DNA of 64,000 nt from Miltoncostaea sp963771025 (GTDB lineage: Bacteria > Actinomycetota > Thermoleophilia > Miltoncostaeales > Miltoncostaeaceae), in NCBI GenBank assembly GCA_963771025.1, contig CAVYRL010000001.1, forward strand, positions 248,001-312,000, written 5' to 3'. Position numbers and translations under genes: made by a program. Shown piece by piece: positions 1 to 11,063 of this stretch. The notes beneath the pieces are model-generated. The model was not told where the DNA came from. It worked only from the letters and a program-made list of their open reading frames with translations, and searched no databases. How positions within the stretch are numbered: position 1 is the stretch's first letter; every line of letters begins with the position of its first letter.

Positions 1-2
1 AG

Positions 3-920
3 CTGGCGCCCCCGGGGGAGATCGCCACCAAGGTGGCCCAGTGGCGCGATCCGGAGTTCGAGCAGGCCACCAGGGCCACGGCCAAGCCCATCGATCCCCG
101 CGCCGTGGACATCAACGTCTACAACGGCACCGGCAAGGCCCTCGCCGCCGAGGACGTGGCCCAGGCGCTCAGCAAGAAGAACTACGCCGCGACCGTCGCG
201 GGCAACGCCAACGACTTCGGCTACACCGCGAGCGCGGTGCTCTACGGGCCCGGCTTCCGCGACGCGGCGCGCAAGGTGGCCGCGCTGCTCGGGCCCACGA
301 CCAGCGTCGGCGCCCTCAACGCGTCGGACGCCCGGGGCAACGAGGTCGTCGTGATCGCGGGCGCCGACTTCACCGGCAGGCTCGCGACGCCCCCCAAGGC
401 GGAGGCGCGTCCCGCCGCTGACACCGTCGCCACCACCGACCTGGTCCCCGCCATGGCTCAGATCCAGAAGGAGGTCCGCTTCCCGGTGATGGCGCCGCTC
501 AAGGTGGCGCGCGGCTCCGCCGTGAAGATCGTGCGGGCGGCCAAGGTGGTCGCGAGCGGGGGCTCCAGCAGCCCTCGGATGGTCAAGGTCGTCGTCAACG
601 TCAACCCGGGCGGCGTGGCTCGCTACTGGGCCATCACCATGACCGACATGAAGAACCCCCCGATCGTCGAGGGGGAGACCGGGTCGTACGCCTCGGGAGG
701 CCGGCGCTACCTGACGTACTATGACGGCCGCAACCTCCAGCGCCTGGCCTTCCAGAGGGACGGGGTCTGGTACTGGGTGTCGAACACGCTGAAGAACGAC
801 CTCAGTGCCAAGACGATCGAGGAGATCGCAAAGTCCATGCGCACCCTGAACCGCGCCAAGCTGCCCAAGGGGACCACCAACACCCCCATGTCGGTGGAGA
901 CCGACGCGCCGACACCATGA
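3..920 (+). CDS. LCP (LytR-CpsA-Psr) type protein, C-terminal part with LytR_C domain (partial)
   Basis: The reading frame is open to the left edge of the window, so the 5' part of the gene is missing; a GTG at 33 could act as a start, but the frame reads through it from the edge. The segment INVYNGTGKALAAEDVAQAL near the beginning resembles the LytR_C domain that follows the catalytic LCP domain in actinobacterial cell-wall glycopolymer ligases. LCP proteins are membrane anchored and attach polymers to peptidoglycan. The remaining ~180 residues are rich in V, K and S and are not recognised. The stop overlaps the start of the next gene (ATGA), so this gene probably belongs to the sugar-nucleotide operon that follows. 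Family assignment rests on the LytR_C segment only. Confidence 0.65.
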   Translation: MAPPGEIATKVAQWRDPEFEQATRATAKPIDPRAVDINVYNGTGKALAAEDVAQALSKKNYAATVAGNANDFGYTASAVLYGPGFRDAARKVAALLGPTTSVGALNASDARGNEVVVIAGADFTGRLATPPKAEARPAADTVATTDLVPAMAQIQKEVRFPVMAPLKVARGSAVKIVRAAKVVASGGSSSPRMVKVVVNVNPGGVARYWAITMTDMKNPPIVEGETGSYASGGRRYLTYYDGRNLQRLAFQRDGVWYWVSNTLKNDLSAKTIEEIAKSMRTLNRAKLPKGTTNTPMSVETDAPTP

Positions 921-2263
921 GCGACCTCCGCGACCTCAACGGCTCTCCGCCGGCCCGGGAGCGCATCGGCGTCATCGGTGCCGGCTACGTCGGCCTGGTG
1001 ACGGGCGTGTGCCTCGCGTCCATGGGCTACCAGGTGACCCTGCGCGACATCGACGCCTCCAAGGTGGCGGCCCTCAACGACGGCCAGGTGCCGATCTACG
1101 AGCCCGGGCTCGAGGAGCTGATGGCCGAGCACAAGGACCGGCTCACCTACACGCTCTCGCTGCAGCGCATGCTGGACCTCTCCGACATCATCTTCATCGC
1201 GGTGGACACGCCCCCGACCTACTCGGGCGACGCGGACCTGTCGCGGGTGATGGGCGTGGTGGACGAGCTCGAGCAGGTGGGCACCGAGGCCAACCACATC
1301 CTCGTGATGAAGAGCACCGTCCCTGTGGGGACGGGTGAGCGCGTGCGCGCGGAGCTGGACGCCCGCGGCCTCGGCGGCATCGGCTACTGCTCCAACCCGG
1401 AGTTCCTGAAGGAGGGCGCGGCGATCGCCGACTTCCTCCAGCCCGACCGCGTCGTGATCGGATCGTTCGACGAGCGTCATGGCGACCGGGTCGCCGATCT
1501 CTACACGCCCCTCGGCGCGCCGATCGTGCGCACCAGCGTGCCGTCGGCGGAGATGGTCAAGTACGCCTCCAACGCGTTCCTCGCCACCAAGATCAGCTTC
1601 ATCAACGAGATCGCGAACGTCTGCGAGGAGGTCGGCGCCGACGTCGCCGTCGTGGCCCACGGCATGGGCCTCGACTCGCGCATCGGCAGCTCCTTCCTGC
1701 GCGCCGGCATCGGCTTCGGCGGCAGCTGCTTCCCCAAGGACGTCTCGGCCCTCAAGCAGCTGGCCGGCAACTCCGGGTACCACTTCCAGCTGCTCACCTC
1801 GGTGATCGAGGTGAACGAGCTCCAGAAGCGCCGCGTGATCGGCAAGCTCAAGAAGCACCTTGGCGCGCTGGAGGGCAAGCGCGTCGCGCTGCTCGGCTTG
1901 GCCTTCAAGCCCGAGACCGACGACATGCGCGAGGCGTCGAGCCTGGTGCTCGCCGCCCGCCTGCTCGCGGAGGGCGCCGAGGTGCGCGCGTTCGATCCGA
2001 TCGTGGACATGACCTCGGAGCGCCTCAGCGGCGTCACCATGTGCGCCACCTCCGAGGAGGCGATCGCCGACGCCGACGCCGCGGTGCTCGTGACCGAGTG
2101 GGCGTCGATCGTCGGGCTCGACTGGGCCGGCCTGTGCTCCAGCATGCGCACCCCCGTGATCATCGACGGGCGCAACGCGCTCGACCCGAGCGAGATGACG
2201 CGTCACGGGTACATCTTCGAGGGCATCGGCCGCATCCCGGCGCATGTGGGTGTGACCCCCTGA
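917..2263 (+). CDS. UDP-glucose/GDP-mannose dehydrogenase family protein
   Basis: 448 aa, usual length for the UDP-glucose 6-dehydrogenase family, which makes UDP-glucuronate (or an analogous uronate) from a UDP-sugar with two NAD+. The N-terminal Rossmann motif GAGYVG lies at residues 21-26, the motif CSNPEFLKEG is present in the middle, and the catalytic cysteine sits in FGGSCFPKD (Cys271). The C-terminal nucleotide-sugar-binding domain is complete. The ATG overlaps the stop of the upstream LCP-type gene by four bases. With the nucleotidyltransferase and PGI/PMI downstream it suggests supply of activated sugars for a surface polymer. The exact substrate cannot be read from sequence. Confidence 0.93.
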   Translation: MSDLRDLNGSPPARERIGVIGAGYVGLVTGVCLASMGYQVTLRDIDASKVAALNDGQVPIYEPGLEELMAEHKDRLTYTLSLQRMLDLSDIIFIAVDTPPTYSGDADLSRVMGVVDELEQVGTEANHILVMKSTVPVGTGERVRAELDARGLGGIGYCSNPEFLKEGAAIADFLQPDRVVIGSFDERHGDRVADLYTPLGAPIVRTSVPSAEMVKYASNAFLATKISFINEIANVCEEVGADVAVVAHGMGLDSRIGSSFLRAGIGFGGSCFPKDVSALKQLAGNSGYHFQLLTSVIEVNELQKRRVIGKLKKHLGALEGKRVALLGLAFKPETDDMREASSLVLAARLLAEGAEVRAFDPIVDMTSERLSGVTMCATSEEAIADADAAVLVTEWASIVGLDWAGLCSSMRTPVIIDGRNALDPSEMTRHGYIFEGIGRIPAHVGVTP

Positions 2264-3318
2264 GTCAGGTCGTCCTGCTGGTCGGCGGCACGGGCACCCG
2301 CCTGCGCCCGCTGACCGATACGCGCCCGAAGCCGATGATGCCGCTGGTCGACCGGCCCTTCGTGGAGCATCAGATCGATCTGCTGCGCCGCCACGGCATC
2401 GGGGACGTCATCTTCTCGTGCGGATACCGGCCCGACGCGCTCGAGGCCCACTTCGGCGACGGGTCGGCGATCGGCATGCGGGTGCGGTACGTGGTCGATC
2501 CGGAGCCCCTCGGCACCGCCGGGGCCGTCAAGAACGCCGAGTCCCTGCTCGACGACGCGCCCTTCTTCGTGCTGAACGGCGACATCCTCACCGACCTCGA
2601 CCTCACGGCCTTCGCCGCGGCGCACCGCGCCAGCGGCGGCGCCGGGATGGTCGCGCTCACGCCCGTCGAGGACCCCAGCGCCTTCGGCCTGGTGCGCCTG
2701 CACCCGGACGGCTCGGTCGAGGCCTTCGTCGAGAAGCCGCAGCCCGACCAGCTGCGTCCCGGCGAGCCCTTCCGGATCAACGCCGGCACCTACCTGCTCA
2801 CCCCGGACGCGCTCGCGCGCATCCCGGCCGGGCGCGCGTGCTCCATCGAGCGTGAGATCTTCCCCGTGCTGGCCGGCGAGGGCCTGCTCCACGGCCATCC
2901 GAGCGACGCCTACTGGCGTGACATCGGCACGCCCGCCTCCTACCTCACGGCGAATCACGACGTGCTGCGCGGCGCCCTGGTCACCGCGACCGCGACGGGC
3001 GATCTCTACGCCGGCCCCGGGGCGACGATCGACCCCGGCGCGAGCGTGGGTGAGCTGTCCAGCGTCGGCGCCGCCGCCACCGTGGCCGCCGGCGCCGTGG
3101 TGCGCGGCAGCGTGATCGGCGCTGAGGCGCGCGTGGGCGAGGGCGCGGAGATCACCGGGGCGATCCTCGGGCAGGGCGTCACGGTCGGGGCCGGCGCGCG
3201 CATCCCGGCCGGCGCCGTCGTCGGCGACGACGCGGTGATCGCCGCCGGAGCCCGCGTGGATCCGTCCGTCCCGGTGCCGACGGGGGGGTCCGTGAGCGCG
3301 GACCCGTCGCTCCGGTAG
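2260..3318 (+). CDS. Nucleotidyltransferase of the sugar-1-phosphate family with hexapeptide repeats; probable CTG start
   Basis: 352 aa. The N-terminal signature GGTGTRLRP (residues 9-17) followed by KPMMPLVD is the pyrophosphorylase loop of the glucose/mannose-1-phosphate nucleotidylyltransferase family; the motif LNGDILTDLDL is also present. The C-terminal ~100 residues form Gly/Ala/Val-rich left-handed beta-helix (hexapeptide) repeats. No ATG, GTG or TTG precedes the nucleotide-binding motif in frame; the only suitable codon is CTG at 2260, whose last two bases belong to the TGA stop of the dehydrogenase. The first ATG lies after the active-site loop. It could be mannose-1-phosphate guanylyltransferase or glucose-1-phosphate thymidylyl/uridylyltransferase; the neighbouring PGI/PMI slightly favours a mannose route. 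Confidence 0.88.
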   Translation: MSQVVLLVGGTGTRLRPLTDTRPKPMMPLVDRPFVEHQIDLLRRHGIGDVIFSCGYRPDALEAHFGDGSAIGMRVRYVVDPEPLGTAGAVKNAESLLDDAPFFVLNGDILTDLDLTAFAAAHRASGGAGMVALTPVEDPSAFGLVRLHPDGSVEAFVEKPQPDQLRPGEPFRINAGTYLLTPDALARIPAGRACSIEREIFPVLAGEGLLHGHPSDAYWRDIGTPASYLTANHDVLRGALVTATATGDLYAGPGATIDPGASVGELSSVGAAATVAAGAVVRGSVIGAEARVGEGAEITGAILGQGVTVGAGARIPAGAVVGDDAVIAAGARVDPSVPVPTGGSVSADPSLR

Positions 3319-3328
3319 CCTGCGGGTT

Positions 3329-4423
3329 GTGATCGACCTCGACGCAGCGGGTGCGCTGGACGCGGACAGCCTCGGCCTGGTCCGCGGCATCGCCGACTCC
3401 GTCGCCGCATTCGACGACGCGCGCGCCGCCGCCGCGGGCGTCGAGCTGATCTACCCGCCCGCCGAGATCAGCGATGTCGCCCTCTGCGGCATGGGCGGCT
3501 CGGCCATCGCGGCCGACCTCGTGCTCGGCGCCTACCGGGAGCGGCTGCGGCGCCCGATGTCCGTGGTGCGCGACTACTTCCTGCCGGGATGGATCGGCGA
3601 GCGGACCCTGGTGATCCTCAGCTCCTACTCGGGCGGCACCGAGGAGACGCTCACCGCGACCTCCCAGGCCCTCGATCGCAACGCCCTGACGGTCGCCGTC
3701 ACCAGCGGTGGCAAGCTCGGGACGCACTACCCCGCCCAGGAGGGCGTGCCGGTCGTCCCCGTGGCGCCGGGCTTCCAGCCGCGCGCCGCGCTGCTGCGGA
3801 TGCTGGTGCCGGTGGTCGTGCTGCTGGCCCGCCTCGAGGTGCTGCCGCCGATGGACGACGACCTCGACGAGGCTCGCGAGACCATCGCCGGGGCGGTCGC
3901 GACGCTCGGCCCCGACGTCCCGGAGGCCCAGAACGCCGCCAAGCAGCTCGCGCGCTCGCTGCACGGCTCTGTCCCGCTGGTGTGGGGGGCCGAGCTCACC
4001 GCGCCGGTCGCCGTGCGCTGGAAGGGCCAGTTCAACGAGAACGCCAAGATCCCGGCGTACGCGTCGGCGCTGCCCGAGCTCGACCACAACGAGATCTGCG
4101 GCTTCGCCGGCATGTCGCCCGAGGCCAGCTCCCATGCCGCCCTGATCATGCTGCGCGACGAGCGCCAGCACCGCCAGGTGCAGCGCCGCTTCGATCTCAC
4201 GCGCGAGCTCGTCGAGCCGCACGTGAGCCAGGTGGTGTCGGTCACCTCCGAGGGACGAGGCGCCCTCGCCCGGGCCCTCGACCTGGTGCTGATGGGCGAC
4301 TACGTTTCGCTCTACCTGGCCCTGCTCAACGAGGTCGACCCGGGTCCCGTGGAGATGATCGAGCGCCTCAAGGGCCGCCTCGCCGCGACGGGCTACGGGA
4401 GGTCTCCCGCCCCCGAGGCGTGA
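3329..4423 (+). CDS. Bifunctional phosphoglucose/phosphomannose isomerase
   Basis: 364 aa SIS-fold protein. The N-terminal SIS domain carries GMGGSA (residues 54-59) and SSYSGGTEE (98-106), typical of the archaeal/actinobacterial PGI/PMI family that interconverts glucose-6-P, mannose-6-P and fructose-6-P. The second half has the FNENAKIPAYA and LDHNEI segments of that family. GTG start; a TAGCCT hexamer lies 7 bp upstream and may be a -10 element for a leaderless transcript. It links central metabolism to the sugar nucleotides made by the two genes upstream. Confidence 0.9.
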   Translation: MIDLDAAGALDADSLGLVRGIADSVAAFDDARAAAAGVELIYPPAEISDVALCGMGGSAIAADLVLGAYRERLRRPMSVVRDYFLPGWIGERTLVILSSYSGGTEETLTATSQALDRNALTVAVTSGGKLGTHYPAQEGVPVVPVAPGFQPRAALLRMLVPVVVLLARLEVLPPMDDDLDEARETIAGAVATLGPDVPEAQNAAKQLARSLHGSVPLVWGAELTAPVAVRWKGQFNENAKIPAYASALPELDHNEICGFAGMSPEASSHAALIMLRDERQHRQVQRRFDLTRELVEPHVSQVVSVTSEGRGALARALDLVLMGDYVSLYLALLNEVDPGPVEMIERLKGRLAATGYGRSPAPEA

Positions 4424-5496
4424 CCGGCGTGCCGCGGTCGGAGGGCCTCGCGCCCCTCGACGTCATCCGGCTCACGGAGTCCGGTGTGGAGATGCTGGAC
4501 CAGACGCTGCTGCCGGCCCGGGAGTCGGTGCTGGTGTGCGCCGAGTGGCCCGAGGTCGTGGATGCCATCCGCCGTCTCTCGATCCGCGGCGCGCCCGCCC
4601 TCGGCATCGCCGGCGCGATGGGCGTCGCCCTCGCGGCGGCGTCCGTCCGCGCCGCCGCGCCATCGGCCGGGCGCGCCGAGATCGCCCGGGCGGCCGAGTC
4701 CCTGCGCGCCGCGCGCCCCACCGCGGCCAACCTCGCGTGGGCCGTTGACGCCCAGATGCGGCTGGCCGGCGCGCACCCGGGCCCGCCCGAGGCGCTCGCG
4801 AGCGCGCTGGCCGGCGCGGCCCGCCGCCTGCACGACGACGAGGTCGCGCGCTGCCGCAGCATCGGCGCCCACGCGCTGGGGCTGATGGGCCGTGGCGCGC
4901 GGATCATGACCCACTGCAACGCCGGGGCGCTCGCCACCGGCGGCTACGGCACCGCCCTCGGGGTCGTGCGCGCCGCCTACGCCGCGGACGCCTCGGTGCG
5001 GGTTGTGGTGCCCGAGACCCGGCCGCTCCTGCAGGGATCCCGGCTCACGGCGTGGGAGCTCGCCCGGGACGGCATCCCGCACACCCTGATCACCGACTCC
5101 ATGGCCGCCTCCATGATGGCCGCCGGCGCCGTCTCGCACGTGGTCGTCGGCGCGGACCGCATCGCGGCGAACGGCGACACGGCCAACAAGATCGGCACCT
5201 ACGGGCTCGCGATCCTCGCGCGCGAGCACGGCATCGACGTGTTCGTGGCGGCGCCCACCAGCACGATCGACCCCTCGACTCCCACCGGGGCGGACATCCC
5301 CATCGAAGAGCGCTCCGCCGACGAGGTGCGCGGCCTGGAGCTCTTCGGGTCCCCCGCGTCCGCCGACACCACGGCCGTCGCCAACCCGGCCTTCGACGTC
5401 ACGCCGGCCCGCCTGATCGCGGCGATCATCACCGAGCACGGTGTGCACCGCCCGCCGTACGAGCGCTCTCTGCGGCGGGACGTCACGGCGGGCTGA
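4420..5496 (+). CDS. mtnA: S-methyl-5-thioribose-1-phosphate isomerase
   Basis: 358 aa from a GTG overlapping the PGI/PMI stop (GTGA); GTG at 4429 is an alternative. The MtnA/eIF2B-alpha family motifs are complete: RGAPALGIAGA near residue 57, THCNAGALATGGYGTALG with the catalytic Cys166, and VVGADRIAANGDTANKIGTY with the catalytic Asp246. MtnA converts methylthioribose-1-P to methylthioribulose-1-P in methionine salvage. No other salvage gene is nearby, so the substrate in this organism rests on family membership. Confidence 0.93.
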   Translation: MTGVPRSEGLAPLDVIRLTESGVEMLDQTLLPARESVLVCAEWPEVVDAIRRLSIRGAPALGIAGAMGVALAAASVRAAAPSAGRAEIARAAESLRAARPTAANLAWAVDAQMRLAGAHPGPPEALASALAGAARRLHDDEVARCRSIGAHALGLMGRGARIMTHCNAGALATGGYGTALGVVRAAYAADASVRVVVPETRPLLQGSRLTAWELARDGIPHTLITDSMAASMMAAGAVSHVVVGADRIAANGDTANKIGTYGLAILAREHGIDVFVAAPTSTIDPSTPTGADIPIEERSADEVRGLELFGSPASADTTAVANPAFDVTPARLIAAIITEHGVHRPPYERSLRRDVTAG

Positions 5497-5579
5497 GCCG
5501 GGCGCCGGCACGCGTCCGGGCGCCGGAGGGCACAGGCGGGTGACGAGGCGTGGCAGCGGACCGGTGCACGCTTGCCGGG

Positions 5580-6296
5580 ATGCCGCTCCACACCCTCCTC
5601 GACATCCTGCTGCCCCCGGCGTGCGCGGCATGCGGGCTGCCGGGACGGCCGGTGTGCGATCGATGCCGCGCGGCCCTCACGCGGTTGCCGCCGCCCTGGT
5701 GCGGCGGGTGCGGGGCACCGCTGCCGCTTCCGGTCGACCGCTGCTCGGCATGCCGCGGGCGGCTGGCCGACGGACGTCAGGCCGTGGCCTATGCCGGCCC
5801 TGCCCCGGCGATCGTCGGCGCGCTGAAGGACGGTCGCCGCCGGGTGCTCGCGACCGTGCTGGCCGGAGTGATGGCCGAGACGATCGCGCCCCCGCCCCTC
5901 GGGGCGGTGCTGGTCCCCGTGCCGCTCGGGGGCCGCCGCCTGAGGCAGCGGGGCTTCAATCAGAGCCTGCTGATCGCCCGCGCGCTCGGCGACCTGTGGG
6001 GCCGGCCGGTGGCCGAGGCGATCGCGCGCACCCGTGAGGGCCCCGACCAGCGCGGGGCCGGGGCGACGGCCCGGGCGCGCCAGGCGGCCGGCGCATTCGC
6101 GGTGGGCGGGCCGGATCCGGTGCCCGCGTGCGCGTGGATCGTCGACGACGTGCTCACCACCGGAGCCACCCTCGCCGATTGCGCGCGCGCCCTGCGCTCA
6201 GGCGGCGCGCGCCGCGTCGGCGCGACGTGCTTCGCCCGGGTGGTGGAGGAGGCGGAGTGCCCATCCCGGCGTGGCGATGTCGAGCCCTCGCGCTAG
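5580..6296 (+). CDS. ComF family phosphoribosyltransferase-like protein
   Basis: 238 aa from ATG 5580 (a GTG at 5550 would add ten residues of no family resemblance). The N-terminus has two zinc-ribbon cysteine pairs (C15, C18, C26, C29) and a second set (C41, C44, C55, C58). The C-terminal half carries the PRPP-loop motif VDDVLTTGATL near residues 187-198. ComF proteins are linked to DNA uptake or to an unsettled nucleotide-related role; no other competence gene is seen here. It precedes hpf by 35 bp, an arrangement common in bacteria. Confidence 0.88.
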   Translation: MPLHTLLDILLPPACAACGLPGRPVCDRCRAALTRLPPPWCGGCGAPLPLPVDRCSACRGRLADGRQAVAYAGPAPAIVGALKDGRRRVLATVLAGVMAETIAPPPLGAVLVPVPLGGRRLRQRGFNQSLLIARALGDLWGRPVAEAIARTREGPDQRGAGATARARQAAGAFAVGGPDPVPACAWIVDDVLTTGATLADCARALRSGGARRVGATCFARVVEEAECPSRRGDVEPSR

Positions 6297-6331
6297 TGTT
6301 GACCCACCCAGAAGCGAACAGAGGGGGCACC

Positions 6332-6946
6332 GTGCAGCTCCAGGTCAAGGGCAAGGGAATGTCCGTCACCGACGCCCTCTTCAACCATGCGGAGCAGAAG
6401 CTCGAGAAGCTCACCCGCATCTTCCCGCCGTGGGACGAGGCCACGATGGTCGAGCTCGAACTGTCCGTCGAGCGCAACAAGAAGATCGAGCGCGACCAGA
6501 TCGCCGAGGTGACGGTCCGGACCAAGGGGCCGGTGCTGCGGGTCCGTGAGAGCGCCGATGACATGTACGTGGCGATCGATCAGGCGGCGCACAAGCTGGA
6601 GCGCCAGGCGCGCCGGTACCGCGACCGGCGCAAGGACCACCACGGCCGTCCGCCCCTCGACGAGGTGGCCGAGACGGTCGCGTCCGAGGTTCCGGCGCTC
6701 CCCGGCTCCGCCCTCACCGACGAGCCCGTCGCGCCCGTCGCGCCCGTCGAGTCCGTCGAGCCGATGCCCAAGCTGGTGAAGAGCAAGAGCTTCGAGCTCA
6801 AACCCATGAGCCCCGAGGACGCGGCGCTGTTCATGGACCTCGTCCACCACGACTTCTACGTCTTCCTCAACGAGGCCGACGGGCTCGTGAACGTGGTCTA
6901 CCGCCGTCGTGACGGCGACTTCGGCCTGATCGCCCCCGGCGTGTGA
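6332..6946 (+). CDS. hpf: Long-form ribosome hibernation promoting factor
   Basis: 204 aa from GTG 6332, preceded by a GAGGGGG ribosome-binding site. The N-terminal ~105 residues are the S30AE/YfiA beta-alpha-beta-alpha domain, with a basic helix rich in R and K around HKLERQARRYRDRRKDHH. A linker of repeated APV/ESV residues leads to the C-terminal dimerisation domain (KSKSFELKPMSPEDAALFM ... YRRRDGDFGLIAPGV), which mediates 100S ribosome formation in stationary phase. The length matches the long HPF class. A TAGTGT hexamer at 6294, inside the end of the comF-like gene, is a possible -10. Confidence 0.95.
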   Translation: MQLQVKGKGMSVTDALFNHAEQKLEKLTRIFPPWDEATMVELELSVERNKKIERDQIAEVTVRTKGPVLRVRESADDMYVAIDQAAHKLERQARRYRDRRKDHHGRPPLDEVAETVASEVPALPGSALTDEPVAPVAPVESVEPMPKLVKSKSFELKPMSPEDAALFMDLVHHDFYVFLNEADGLVNVVYRRRDGDFGLIAPGV

Positions 6947-6978
6947 CCGGGGCTCAGTCCGGCGCCGTGACGGCCGAT

Positions 6979-7013
6979 GAGGCCCAAGAGGCCCAAGAGG
7001 CCTGCGCTACGAT
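6979..7013 (+). promoter_or_regulatory. secA upstream region: 9-bp tandem repeat next to a -10-like hexamer
   Basis: GAGGCCCAA occurs twice in tandem (6979-6996), followed by a partial third copy (GAGGCC, 6997-7002). A TACGAT hexamer at 7008-7013, 35 bp before the secA ATG, fits a -10 element. No good -35 is present at 17 bp. The promoter call is tentative. Confidence 0.35.
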
Positions 7014-7048
7014 GAGCGAGTCGTGCCCACGATCCCCCCGGTGTCCGC

Positions 7049-9664
<2,616 letters not shown>

Positions 9665-9701
9665 TCATCGGCGAACTCCGCCGGTGGCGCCGCCCGCCCC
9701 C

Positions 9702-10874
9702 ATGACCACCGACTCGACGCTCTCGCTCGATGACCTGATCCTCCGCGCCGCCCGCCTGCAGGAGCGGATCGCGGACCTCGGCGAGTACCTCGATCCGCCC
9801 CGGCTGGATCGCCGCGTCGCCGAGCTCGAGGCGGAGATGGGCGCCCCGGGGTTCTGGGACGATCAGGCAACCGCCGCGAAGATCTCGTCCGAGCACTCCT
9901 CAGCGAGCGGCCGGCTGACCCAGTACCGCGAGCTCTCGGACGAGATCACGTCCCTCTCGGAGATGGCGGAGCTGCTGCGCGACGAGGACCAGGGAGAGCC
10001 GGAGATGGTCGCCGAGCTCTCGCAGGGCCTCTCGCGGGCCGACCGCGTGCTGGCCGGCCTGGAGGAGGCGCGCCTGTTCTCGGGCGAGCACGACGCCGAA
10101 GACGCGGTGGTGACGATCAACGCGGGGGAGGGTGGCACCGACGCCCAGGACTGGGCCGAGATGCTGCTGCGCATGTACCTGCGCTGGGCCGAGCAGCGGG
10201 GCCTGAGAACGGACCTCAAGGAGGTCCAGGAGGGCACCGAGGCCGGCATCAAGTCGGCGACCTTCACCGCGCACGGCACCAACGCCTACGGCCTGCTGTC
10301 GGCCGAGCGCGGCGTCCACCGTCTGGTGCGTCTGTCCCCGTTCGACTCGGCCAACCGCCGCCAGACATCCTTCGCCGCGGTGGACGTGGCCCCGCTGGTG
10401 AGCGAGGAGGTGGACTTCGAGATCCTCGACAAGGACCTCAAGGTCAACACCTATCGCGCGAGCGGCGCGGGCGGGCAGCACGTCAACAAGACCGATTCGG
10501 CCGTTCGCATCACTCATCTGCCGACCAAGATCGTGGTCCAGTGCCAGAACGAGCGCTCGCAGACCCAGAACCGCGCGACGGCGATGGCGCTGCTGAGGGC
10601 GCGCATGGTCCAGGCCGAGCTGGAGCGCCGCGAGGCCGAGGCGGCCAAGAGTCGTGGTGAGAGCCAGACGATCGGCTTCGGCAGCCAGATCCGCTCCTAC
10701 GTGGTTCACCCGTACACCATGGTCAAGGACCTTCGTACCGGCCACGAGACCGGCAACGTGCAGGGCGTGCTCGACGGCGACCTGGACGGTTTCATCCGCG
10801 CCGAGCTCGAGCGCCGAGCGCGTGGCGGATCCGGCTCGTCCGAGCCGATCAGCGACCCCGCAGAGGAGGACTGA
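9702..10874 (+). CDS. prfB: Peptide chain release factor 2
   Basis: 390 aa from ATG 9702 (GTG 9684 is an in-frame alternative). RF2 identity is set by the stop-codon-reading tripeptide SPF at residues 212-214; the peptidyl-tRNA hydrolysis motif GGQ is at 257-259 in SGAGGQHVNKTDSAVR. The gene is in one continuous frame: the programmed +1 frameshift site that autoregulates RF2 in E. coli (a CTT TGA in the first ~30 codons) is absent; the equivalent position reads TAC CTC GAT. It begins 37 bp after secA and is followed by ftsEX, a common actinobacterial order. Confidence 0.95.
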   Translation: MTTDSTLSLDDLILRAARLQERIADLGEYLDPPRLDRRVAELEAEMGAPGFWDDQATAAKISSEHSSASGRLTQYRELSDEITSLSEMAELLRDEDQGEPEMVAELSQGLSRADRVLAGLEEARLFSGEHDAEDAVVTINAGEGGTDAQDWAEMLLRMYLRWAEQRGLRTDLKEVQEGTEAGIKSATFTAHGTNAYGLLSAERGVHRLVRLSPFDSANRRQTSFAAVDVAPLVSEEVDFEILDKDLKVNTYRASGAGGQHVNKTDSAVRITHLPTKIVVQCQNERSQTQNRATAMALLRARMVQAELERREAEAAKSRGESQTIGFGSQIRSYVVHPYTMVKDLRTGHETGNVQGVLDGDLDGFIRAELERRARGGSGSSEPISDPAEED

Positions 10875-10936
10875 TCCGCACCCCGTCGAACGTCACTGCG
10901 CAGGCGATAGTTGCTGTTTCCGGCGACTTTCGCGGA

Positions 10937-10966
10937 TTGACTTCGTCTCCGGGCAGGGGCTATCTT
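10937..10966 (+). promoter_or_regulatory. Predicted sigma70-type promoter for ftsEX
   Basis: TTGACT at 10937-10942 and TATCTT at 10961-10966 are separated by 18 bp. They lie in the 189-bp gap between prfB and ftsE and would start transcription about 90 bp before the ftsE ATG. This is the best-matching -35/-10 pair I found in the window. Confidence 0.55.
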
Positions 10967-11063
10967 CCCCGGGCTCGATGGGACCGTCGCATCCGCCGAA
11001 GTACTCCATGACGGCGAGCATCCGTTTCCCGCGCCTCCCATCGCCTGCGCGCTGGTCTTCACC

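Noticed and set aside
6979..7002. CRISPR-like repeat
   Set aside because: Nine-base repeats with no spacers and fewer than three copies; no cas genes in the window.
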